A stretch of DNA of 9,324 nucleotides from Chloroflexota bacterium. Lineage in GTDB: Bacteria; Chloroflexota; Anaerolineae; 4572-78. Below, piece by piece: positions 1 through 6,903 of the stretch. The notes below the pieces were generated by a model that was not told the origin of the DNA, searched no databases, and worked only from the letters and a program-made list of their open reading frames with translations. The DNA lies in contig JAJRUC010000422.1 of assembly GCA_024278015.1 (NCBI GenBank), forward strand, positions 1 through 9,324, written 5' to 3'. Each line of letters begins with the position of its first letter. Position 1 is the stretch's first letter. The position numbers were made by a program, and so were the translations under genes.

Positions 1-5
1 CACTT

Positions 6-34
6 CCCCCCGTCAACGGGGGGATTGAGGGGGG
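6..34 (+). repeat. G-rich hairpin repeat, family A, copy 1
   Basis: Six C (6-11), GT, a CA loop, AC and six G (18-23) form a perfect 8-bp hairpin stem. It is followed by the tag ATTGAGGGGGG (24-34). The same plan (C-run, short loop, G-run, then a tag ending in GAGGGGGG) occurs at 141-170, 215-249 and 6913-6948, so this is a dispersed repeat and not a chance palindrome. It resembles REP-like intergenic palindromes. No transposase lies nearby to name a family. Confidence 0.7.
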
Positions 35-140
35 TAAAAAATGGCAAAGCCGCTCTAACTGGTAACTTTATCTCTGATGCCTGAGTAGTTACTGTTATTT
101 TATGACGCGGTTGAGTATAAAAGAAAAACTTAACTGTTCA

Positions 141-170
141 CCCCCCTCAGTCCCCCCCTTAAAAGGGGGG
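141..170 (-). repeat. G-rich hairpin repeat, family A, copy 2 (inverted)
   Basis: On the minus strand this reads C-run, TTTTAA, G-run, then ACTGAGGGGGG. That tag differs from the tag of copy 1 (ATTGAGGGGGG) by one base. The stem is CCCCCCTT (153-160) with AAGGGGGG (163-170). Copies 1 and 2 face each other across about 105 bp of AT-richer DNA (35-140) in which I see no gene. The + strand hairpin is followed by AGGATTTT, so it could weakly terminate transcription entering from the left, but the T-run is short. Confidence 0.7.
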
Positions 171-214
171 AGGATTTTACTTCCCTTCTTTATAACTAAG
201 GAGGGCCTTGAAAG

Positions 215-249
215 CCTCTCCCTGATTCCGGGGGGAGGTTGGAGGGGGG
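215..249 (+). repeat. G-rich hairpin repeat, family A, copy 3
   Basis: CCTCTCCC (215-222) pairs with GGGGGAGG (231-238), including one T-G wobble, around an 8-nt loop. The tag TTGGAGGGGGG follows (239-249). It lies 38 bases upstream of the kinase start and would probably be in the 5' leader of the kinase mRNA, where the hairpin or its G-runs could affect translation or mRNA stability. That role is inference. Confidence 0.65.
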
Positions 250-277
250 CGCATAGTTACAAAAATCTACAATAGCC

Positions 278-289
278 GGAGGTATGATG
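278..289 (+). promoter_or_regulatory. Ribosome binding site deciding the kinase start
   Basis: GGAGG (278-282) precedes two adjacent ATG codons at 284 and 287. The gap is 1 nt to the first and 4 nt to the second. The second ATG is therefore preferred, giving a product that begins MANLIGQNLG. I found no convincing -35/-10 pair close upstream. A TATAAA at 116-121 lacks a good -35. Confidence 0.6.
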
Positions 290-3196
290 GCGAACTTAAT
301 TGGTCAAAACCTGGGGCCGTATCGCATCATCGAACAAATTGGCCTGGGCGGTATGGCTACGGTCTACAAAGCGTACCAGCCTTCGATGGACCGCTACGTG
401 GCCGTAAAGGTGCTGCCCGCCCATTTTATGCAAGACCCAGCCTTTGTAGAACGCTTCGAGCGCGAAGCCCGCACCATTGCCAAGCTGGAACATCCCCACA
501 TTCTGCCCGTCTTTGACTACGGCCAGACAACCGGCGGCATTACATACATTGCCATGCGCTACGTAGAAGCCGGTACACTGGCCGATTTGCTGGCCCAAAA
601 AACCCCTCCCCTTGAAGAAGCCTTTCGGCTGTTTAACCAAATGGCCGATGCCCTGGCTTACGCTCACGAACAAGGCGTGGTGCATCGGGATATAAAACCG
701 TCGAATATGCTGGTCGATTCCCGGGGGCAGATTTTTTTGACCGATTTCGGTCTGGCCCGCATGATTGAAGGCAGCAGCAACCTGACCGGCAGTATGATTT
801 TGGGTACGCCGGCCTATATGGCCCCGGAACTGGGCGAAGGGCAACCCGCTGACAAGCTCAGCGATATTTACGCGCTGGGCGTTGTTTTGTACGAGCTGGC
901 AACCGGCCGGCCCCCCTTCCAGGCCGAAACCCCGATGGCTGTGATGCTCAAACACATGACCGAACCCCTCCCGCTGCCGCGCCAACTCAACCCCGCCATC
1001 CCGGAAGCGCTGGAGCAAATTATCCTCAAGGCCCTGGCCAAAAACCCCGCCGACCGCTACCCGGATATTCCCGCCATGATGGCCGCCTTGCGCAAAATGC
1101 CCGCCCCGCCGCCCCTAACAGCGCCCCCCCCATCCGCCGCAACCGCCATCCCCCAAAAAAAATTCCCGGCATGGGGTCGCTGGGCCATTGCCGGGCTGGG
1201 TATCGCCCTCCTGACAGGGGCAGCCATCCTCTTTTTAATCCCGTCCAACGACGAAGAATCCCCGCCCCCGCCCGCGCCTGCCACGGTGATTGCGGCCCGG
1301 CCCCAAACAGAGGAAGCCACCCCCCCCTCTCAACCAACCGCCCTGATTCCCACGCCGCCGCCCCCAACCGAACCGAAACCCGCCGCCGTGGAAGCCCCCC
1401 CCGGCTGGACGCTGTACACCAATACCCAAAATGTCACCGCCCTGGCCCTGCAAGACAACATTCTGTGGGTCGGCACCACGGGGGGCTTGATTGCCTGGAA
1501 TTACCATGATTACCAGTACCAGAAATTAACCGTCAGCGACGGCCTGCCCTATCACAACATCACCGCGTTGCTGGTAGATGCCGACAACATCCTGTGGGCC
1601 GGCACAGACTCAGCCGGCGTGCTGCGCTACGACGGCCAAACGTGGCAGCAGTTTACCGAAGAGGAAGGGCTGGCCTCTAACTCTGTTTTAAGCCTGTTTC
1701 AAACGGATGAAGGGCGGGTCATTGCCGGCACAGCCTACGGCGATGAGGGTCTCAGTTTTTACGATGACGGCCAATGGCAGCCGATACCCATCCCCGATGA
1801 TGTGATTGAAACCCCCAGCCCCATTGCCATACTGGAAACCTCCAGACATGAGCTGCTGGCGGGCCTGGCCGATGGCGACGGCCTGCTCTATAGCCCCGAC
1901 GGCGAAAACTGGACGAACCTGGCCGCCGCAGACAACCTGCCCGCTGTCGGCTTGATGAGCATGGCGCTTGATTCTGACGAAAATTTGTGGCTGGCAACCG
2001 AAAAACATGGCGTGGGCCTGTACGACGGCCGGACATTCCACCCCGTCGAACAACTGGCCGATACGCTGGTTACGACCCTTTATACCGCGCCGGACGGCAC
2101 AATGTGGCTGGGCGCCGCCGAGCAAACCCTGCTGGCCTTCGACGGGAACGAGTTGCAACGTTACGGCGAAAAAGACGGCTTGCCGGAAGGCCCAATTACC
2201 CGTATTTTGCAGGACGATGAGGGCATCCTCTGGCTGGGGATGGAAGGCAGCGGACTGGTGCGCTTTGACGGCAAAACCTTTGAACAGTGGGCAGTTGCCG
2301 GTGAACCGGCCTTCAATCGCGCCCAACAAATTCTGGAAACCGCCGACGGGCGGCTGTGGTTTGTAGATCAATGGGGCGGCGATACAATTGCCGTGTACGA
2401 CCCCCGGCGCAATACGTGGAAAACCTACACGCCCCCCGCCGAAACCTATGCCCTGGCCGTTGAGCCGGACGGCACAATGTGGTTCGGCACAGACAACGGC
2501 CTGTGGCGCGTGGCCCCTTCCGGCGGGCAAAAGCATTTCACCGTCGAAGACGGCCTGCCCGGCAACGCCGCCACCGCCCTGACCATCGACGGCCGGGGCG
2601 GATTGTGGGTGGGTACGAAAACCGGCGTGGCCTACCACAATCCGGCCGATACCGATACGCCCTGGCGCAATTACACAGACGCCGTATCCGGCGCGTACAT
2701 TCAAATGCTCTACACCGACCCCACCGGTGAGGTGTGGATTGGCACGCAAGGGGATGACGAACAATCGGCCGGGCTGGCCTGGGCCGCCGATACCGTTTAC
2801 GGCGCGTGGGGGGCGGGCAATCCCTTCCCTGAAGATATGGAAATCATCGAAGCGGCGGCAATGGACAGCGAAGGCCGCCTGTGGGTGGGAACCTGGGGCG
2901 GAAATGCCGTGTGGCGGCTGGCAGAAAAAAGTCAGGCCGGCGAATGGCGGCGGTTTTCGGCGGATGACGGCGCGCCCGAAAGCGAAATCATGACCATTGT
3001 CGCCCAGCCGGATGGCCCGGTTTGGTTTGGAACGTGGTATAACGGCCTGTGGAACTTCCATCCGGTGGATGGCTGGCAGCGCATTACGCCCCGCGACGGC
3101 CTGCCCGGCATGGCCGTTTTTGCCATGCGCTACGCCTCGGACGGCAGTTTGTGGGTTTCAACCGAAGGGGGCATTGGCCGCTATAAACCGGAATAA
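287..3196 (+). CDS. Transmembrane PknB-type Ser/Thr kinase with 14-blade propeller sensor
   Basis: This is a 969-residue membrane receptor kinase that would phosphorylate Ser/Thr on cytoplasmic proteins in response to an outside signal. Seen in the sequence: a kinase domain at about 11-270 with Gly-loop GLGGMATV (19-26), VAVK Lys41, helix-C Glu60, HRD (133-135) with Lys137 and Asn140, DFG (153-155), and GTPAYMAPE ending at 181. All catalytic residues are present, and it is an RD kinase with Ser/Thr in the activation loop (163-169). A Pro-rich juxtamembrane stretch (272-290) leads to a membrane helix at about 299-319. Lys/Arg before it and Asp/Glu after it put the kinase inside the cell. A Pro-rich linker (325-372) follows. 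Then LW-x-GT motifs recur every 40-50 residues from 393 to 957, with loops such as DGLP, as in two-component-regulator propeller (Reg_prop) repeats. I count 14, the last completed by the N-terminal strands. There is no histidine kinase or Y_Y_Y domain. The ligand is unknown. The gene is monocistronic. Confidence 0.93.
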   Translation: MANLIGQNLGPYRIIEQIGLGGMATVYKAYQPSMDRYVAVKVLPAHFMQDPAFVERFEREARTIAKLEHPHILPVFDYGQTTGGITYIAMRYVEAGTLADLLAQKTPPLEEAFRLFNQMADALAYAHEQGVVHRDIKPSNMLVDSRGQIFLTDFGLARMIEGSSNLTGSMILGTPAYMAPELGEGQPADKLSDIYALGVVLYELATGRPPFQAETPMAVMLKHMTEPLPLPRQLNPAIPEALEQIILKALAKNPADRYPDIPAMMAALRKMPAPPPLTAPPPSAATAIPQKKFPAWGRWAIAGLGIALLTGAAILFLIPSNDEESPPPPAPATVIAARPQTEEATPPSQPTALIPTPPPPTEPKPAAVEAPPGWTLYTNTQNVTALALQDNILWVGTTGGLIAWNYHDYQYQKLTVSDGLPYHNITALLVDADNILWAGTDSAGVLRYDGQTWQQFTEEEGLASNSVLSLFQTDEGRVIAGTAYGDEGLSFYDDGQWQPIPIPDDVIETPSPIAILETSRHELLAGLADGDGLLYSPDGENWTNLAAADNLPAVGLMSMALDSDENLWLATEKHGVGLYDGRTFHPVEQLADTLVTTLYTAPDGTMWLGAAEQTLLAFDGNELQRYGEKDGLPEGPITRILQDDEGILWLGMEGSGLVRFDGKTFEQWAVAGEPAFNRAQQILETADGRLWFVDQWGGDTIAVYDPRRNTWKTYTPPAETYALAVEPDGTMWFGTDNGLWRVAPSGGQKHFTVEDGLPGNAATALTIDGRGGLWVGTKTGVAYHNPADTDTPWRNYTDAVSGAYIQMLYTDPTGEVWIGTQGDDEQSAGLAWAADTVYGAWGAGNPFPEDMEIIEAAAMDSEGRLWVGTWGGNAVWRLAEKSQAGEWRRFSADDGAPESEIMTIVAQPDGPVWFGTWYNGLWNFHPVDGWQRITPRDGLPGMAVFAMRYASDGSLWVSTEGGIGRYKPE

Positions 3197-3200
3197 CCGC

Positions 3201-3240
3201 CCGTCGGGGCGCGGCGCATCGCCCCCCCCCGACGGCGTTT
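3201..3240 (+). terminator. Probable terminator hairpin after the kinase gene
   Basis: CCGTCGGGG (3201-3209) pairs perfectly with CCCCGACGG (3227-3235), starting 5 nt after the kinase stop codon. A short GCGTTTAAT follows. The T-run is weak, so termination is likely rather than certain. On the minus strand there is no T-run after the stem, so it would serve the aldo/keto reductase gene less well. The loop region contains a copy of repeat family B. Confidence 0.55.
3206..3227 (+). repeat. Hairpin repeat, family B, copy 1
   Basis: The 22-nt stretch beginning GGGGCGCGGCGCATCG matches 19 of 22 positions with 6967-6988, which begins GGGGTGCGACGCATCG. Both are palindrome-like with a core of GCGCATCGC or GACGCATCGC flanked by G4 and C4. 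It is embedded in the probable terminator hairpin between two convergent genes. Confidence 0.5.
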
Positions 3241-3248
3241 AATCGAAA

Positions 3249-4220
3249 TTACGCTTCAACATTGGGGTCGTTTTGCAAAATATCTTCAATGCGCTGCAAA
3301 ACGTCCGGGGTCAGTTTGGGCGCAACATCCAGGGCCTTCATATTCTCATGCACCTGCTCAACCCGGCTGGCCCCGGTAATAACGCTGCTCACCTCCGGCG
3401 CGCGCAACAGCCAGGCCAGCGCCAGTTGAGAGACCGTCGCCCCCAAATCTGCGGCCACAACCTGCAACTGTTTCACCTTCTCAATTTTGTCCGGCGTGAT
3501 GCGTTTCCGAAGCCACTGCATGTTTTCCATACTTATGCGGCTGCCTTCAGGAACACCGTCGTTATATTTGCCGGTTAAAATACCGGAGGCCAGCGGACTC
3601 CACACCACCAGGCCGTAGCCCAAATCACGGGCGTTGGGGGCCAGCTCGTTTTCCACGTTATGCCGGTGGAACATATTGTACTGCGGCTGTTCCACCTGGG
3701 GCCGGTACCAGCCCCCTTGATTAGCCAGATTACAGGCATTGGTAATTTGTCCGGCCCGCCATTCAGAGGTGCCCCAATACAACACCTTGCCTTGATGAAT
3801 CAGGTCGTCCATAGCGCGCACCGTCTCTTCCAAAGGCGTTTCTTCATCGTAACGGTGGCAAAAATACATATCCAGATAATCAGTGCCCAACCGTTTGAGC
3901 GTCCCTTCCACCGATTCCATAATGTGCTTTCGAGACAGGCCCCGGTCGTTGGGGTCGTCGCTCATGGGCCAGTACAACTTGCTGGAAATCACCAGTTTGG
4001 CGCGGTCCATATCTTTTATAATTTCGCCCATAATTTCTTCCGCGCCTTTACCGGCGTAGGCTTCGGCGTTGTCAAAAAAGTTGACGCCGTATTCGTGATA
4101 AGCGGTGGTCATGCAGTCTTTGGCCACATCCGCCCCCACCTGACTGCCATACGTTGCCCAAAAGCCCAGCGAAAACTCGCTTACCTTTAGCCCGGAACGG
4201 CCCAATTTTCGATAGTTCAT
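3249..4220 (-). CDS. Aldo/keto reductase, Kv-beta/YghZ-like
   Basis: This is a 323-residue cytoplasmic oxidoreductase expected to reduce aldehydes or ketones with NADPH on a TIM-barrel scaffold. Seen: N-terminal RKLGRSGLKVSEFSLG, and the catalytic tetrad Asp50, Tyr55, Lys81 and His122 (in DNAEAY, SSKLYW, FCHRYD). WSPLASGILTGKY (207-219) and GASRVEQVHENM (283-294) are cofactor-binding segments. YWGTSEW (148-154) and WSPLASGILTGKY point to the voltage-gated K+ channel beta-subunit/YghZ branch (AKR6/AKR14). Length is normal and complete. ATG at 4220 is preceded by AAAGGA with 6-nt spacing. The substrate cannot be told from sequence. Members of this branch often handle methylglyoxal or other reactive carbonyls, but no channel gene is next to it. 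It is divergent from lon across a 211-bp region and convergent with the kinase gene. Confidence 0.93.
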   Translation of the reverse strand: MNYRKLGRSGLKVSEFSLGFWATYGSQVGADVAKDCMTTAYHEYGVNFFDNAEAYAGKGAEEIMGEIIKDMDRAKLVISSKLYWPMSDDPNDRGLSRKHIMESVEGTLKRLGTDYLDMYFCHRYDEETPLEETVRAMDDLIHQGKVLYWGTSEWRAGQITNACNLANQGGWYRPQVEQPQYNMFHRHNVENELAPNARDLGYGLVVWSPLASGILTGKYNDGVPEGSRISMENMQWLRKRITPDKIEKVKQLQVVAADLGATVSQLALAWLLRAPEVSSVITGASRVEQVHENMKALDVAPKLTPDVLQRIEDILQNDPNVEA

Positions 4221-4431
4221 TTTGTATCCTTTCTGTATTGTCGCAAAAACAAGCTGTAATTGGTATAATAATCAAGTATAAAAGAAAAGCGCCCTTTCGA
4301 CAACACTGTTAATGGAACCTTTACACAACGCTAACATAAATCTAATACGAAACAGGTATACTTTCCCTACTATTTAACATGGGGCTATCTGTGCCGGCCT
4401 CTTCATTAATTCACTTAAGAAGGAGGCTTCC
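4221..4431. promoter_or_regulatory. Divergent promoter region between aldo/keto reductase and lon
   Basis: This is an AT-rich 211-bp gap that must drive both genes. For lon, two weak candidates are visible: TTTACA (4320-4325), a 17-bp gap and TAATAC (4343-4348); or a better -10 TATACT (4357-4362) without a good -35. The lon ribosome binding site AAGGAGG (4420-4426) is excellent, 5 nt before GTG 4432. For the reductase, TCCTTT at 4227-4232 is its ribosome binding site on the minus strand. I looked for CIRCE (TTAGCACTC/GAGTGCTAA) and HAIR-type heat-shock operators and found neither. Confidence 0.5.
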
Positions 4432-6903
4432 GTGTTTAGCTGGTCCAACATCTCGGAAGATCAGAATAATCCAGAAACAACCCCCCAATATCCGCAAGAA
4501 CTCGCCATTTTACCGTTGCGGGGCATGGTGGCCCTGCCGCATGTTATCATCCCCCTGGTAATTGGCCTTGAACGCTCGATGAAACTGGTCAACGAAGCCA
4601 TCGACAACGACGACTACATTGGCCTGGCTATCTCTAAAATTCCGGAAAAAGAATCACCCGCGCCCGAAGAAATTCACCCCGTCGGCGTGCTGGCAAAGAT
4701 ACACCGCCGCCTGCACGCCAAAGACGGCTCTTTGCAAATTATTGTGCAGGGGCTTGAACGCTTTTCCATTGAAGAATGGACCCAAACCACCCCCTATTAC
4801 AAGGCTCGCATCTCCATTATCCACGATGAAGTAGCCGAAGACAACCTGATTGAAGTTGAAGCCTTGCGCCGCCGCATCGCCAAACTGGCCCGCGAAATTG
4901 TCAAATATATGCCTCAGGTGCCTGACGAAGCAGTAAACTTTTTGGAGAACACAGACGACCCCCACATTTTGCTTTACACTGTGGCCGCCAATATGCGCAT
5001 GGAACCGGAAGACCGGCTGAACATTCTGCAAGAGGATGACCTGCGCGACAAAATGCGCTTCCTGCTGCGCATTATGAACCGCGAACTGGACGTACTGGAA
5101 CTCAGCGAGAAAATTCAATCTGAAACCCAGGGCGAACTGGATAAAATTCAACGTGAATACTACCTGCGCCAGCAGCTAAAGGCCATTCAAAAAGAACTGG
5201 GCGAAGAAGATGAAACCGGCATTGAAGTAGCAAATTACAAAACCCGGTTTGAAGAAATCGGCCTGCCGGAAGAAGCCGAAAAAGAGGCCATACGAGAATT
5301 GAACCGCCTGCAAAAACTTCCGCCCCAGGCGGCAGAATACGGCGTCATCAAAACCTATCTGGATTGGCTGACGGAACTGCCGTGGAACAAACTGACCGAC
5401 GATAATCTGGATATTGAACACGCCCGCACTGTGCTGGATAACGACCACTACGGCCTGGAAAAAATCAAGGAACGTATTCTGGAATATCTGGCTGTGCGCA
5501 AATTACGCAAAGAACGCCATATCACCGAAGATAACATTGCAGAACAAGACCGGGCCGGCGGCTCGATTTTGCTGTTTGTGGGGCCGCCGGGGGTGGGCAA
5601 AACCAGCCTGGGCCGCAGCATTGCCCACGCCCTTAACCGAAAATTCACCCGGATGAGCCTGGGCGGCGTTCACGACGAGGCCGAAATTCGGGGCCACCGC
5701 CGCACCTACATCGGCGCGATGCCGGGCCGCATCATTCAGGCTCTTAAACGCGCTGAAAGCCGCAACCCCGTTTTTATGCTTGATGAGGTGGACAAGGTGG
5801 GCAGCGACTGGCGCGGCGACCCCAGCAGCGCCCTGCTGGAAGTGCTGGACCCGCAACAAAACCACGCCTTCCGCGACCACTATCTGGATGTGGATTTTAA
5901 CCTGAGCGAAGTCATGTTCATCGCCACCGCCAACACGCTGGGAACCATCCCCCCGCCCCTGCGTGACCGCATGGAGATTATCCAGCTTGACGGCTACACT
6001 GAATACGAGAAAGTTGAAATCGCCAAAGGGTACCTTGTCCCCCGCCAGATTATCAGCAACGGCCTGACCGAATCGGAAATTTCGTTTTCTGACGATGCCC
6101 TGCGCCAAATTATCAGAGACTACACCCGCGAATCCGGGGTGCGCACCCTGGAACGCCAAATCGGCAAAGTGGCCCGTAAAGTCGCCACCAAAGTCGCAAA
6201 AAATTCAGCGGCAGCCGGCGAAACCGCCATCACCCCGGAAGTGATAAAAGATTATCTGGGCAAGCCCCGGTTTCAGTTTGAAGCCGCCATGCGCACCGAA
6301 AAAGCGGGCGTGGCTACCGGCCTGGCCTGGACGCCCGTCGGCGGCGATGTGCTGTTCATCGAAGCCTCTTGCATGCCCGGCAAAGACCGCCTGACCCTGA
6401 CCGGCCAGCTTGGCGATGTGATGAAAGAGAGCGCCCAGATTGCCTTAAGCTATGTCCGTTCCAATATGGGCCAGTTCAGGATTGACCCCAAATTATTTGA
6501 CAATACCGATATTCATATGCACGTGCCCGCCGGCGCTATTCCCAAAGACGGCCCCTCTGCCGGGGTGACGATGGCTACGGCCCTGGTATCGCTGATGACG
6601 CGCAACCCCGTCAAGGCAGAGGTGGGCATGACCGGCGAACTTAGCCTGCGGGGGCAGGTTCTGCCCATCGGCGGGCTGAAACAGAAGATTTTGGCGGCGC
6701 ATCGGGCCGGGCTGACCACCATCATTTTGCCCAAACGCAACGAAATCGACCTGGATGACGTGCCGGAAGATATTCGGCGGGAGATAACCTTTATCACCGC
6801 CGAAACTATTGAGGATGTGTTGCAAAACGCCCTGCGAAATCCGCTGCCCGCCACCGTGGCAGACAAGGTATCCACCCCGAAGCCGGAACTGGCGCTAAAC
6901 TGA
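4432..6903 (+). CDS. lon: ATP-dependent Lon protease (LonA)
   Basis: This is a complete 823-residue Lon. It forms a cytoplasmic hexamer that unfolds and degrades misfolded and selected regulatory proteins using ATP. Seen: an N-terminal substrate-binding domain from about residue 22 (ELAILPLRGMVALPHVIIPL) to about 220, and a helical stretch with REYYLRQQLKAIQKELGE near 241. The AAA+ module has Walker A GPPGVGKT (384-391), Walker B with DEVDK (451-455), a TANT sensor (499-502) and RDRME (511-515). The protease domain has catalytic Ser709 in GPSAG and Lys752 in GGLKQKI, the same 43-residue spacing as E. coli Ser679/Lys722. The start is GTG at 4432, supported by the strong AAGGAGG site. The frame upstream has no better start, and the family N-terminus begins shortly after. 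The gene stands alone, and its last 9 nt overlap the end of the convergent glycosyltransferase gene. Confidence 0.98.
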   Translation: MFSWSNISEDQNNPETTPQYPQELAILPLRGMVALPHVIIPLVIGLERSMKLVNEAIDNDDYIGLAISKIPEKESPAPEEIHPVGVLAKIHRRLHAKDGSLQIIVQGLERFSIEEWTQTTPYYKARISIIHDEVAEDNLIEVEALRRRIAKLAREIVKYMPQVPDEAVNFLENTDDPHILLYTVAANMRMEPEDRLNILQEDDLRDKMRFLLRIMNRELDVLELSEKIQSETQGELDKIQREYYLRQQLKAIQKELGEEDETGIEVANYKTRFEEIGLPEEAEKEAIRELNRLQKLPPQAAEYGVIKTYLDWLTELPWNKLTDDNLDIEHARTVLDNDHYGLEKIKERILEYLAVRKLRKERHITEDNIAEQDRAGGSILLFVGPPGVGKTSLGRSIAHALNRKFTRMSLGGVHDEAEIRGHRRTYIGAMPGRIIQALKRAESRNPVFMLDEVDKVGSDWRGDPSSALLEVLDPQQNHAFRDHYLDVDFNLSEVMFIATANTLGTIPPPLRDRMEIIQLDGYTEYEKVEIAKGYLVPRQIISNGLTESEISFSDDALRQIIRDYTRESGVRTLERQIGKVARKVATKVAKNSAAAGETAITPEVIKDYLGKPRFQFEAAMRTEKAGVATGLAWTPVGGDVLFIEASCMPGKDRLTLTGQLGDVMKESAQIALSYVRSNMGQFRIDPKLFDNTDIHMHVPAGAIPKDGPSAGVTMATALVSLMTRNPVKAEVGMTGELSLRGQVLPIGGLKQKILAAHRAGLTTIILPKRNEIDLDDVPEDIRREITFITAETIEDVLQNALRNPLPATVADKVSTPKPELALN

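Noticed and set aside
1688..3061. A 457-codon open frame on the minus strand within the kinase propeller region
   Set aside because: It lies wholly opposite a well-supported gene, its product is His/Gly/Pro-rich with no recognisable domain, and repeated blade codons easily leave the antisense frame open.
114..4288. AGTATAAAAGAAAA found at both 114-127 and 4275-4288
   Set aside because: A 14-nt AT-rich match in 9 kb can arise by chance, and the contexts do not place it equally relative to a gene start.
4221..4431. Heat-shock operator (CIRCE or HAIR) in front of lon
   Set aside because: I read the region on both strands and found no matching inverted repeat.
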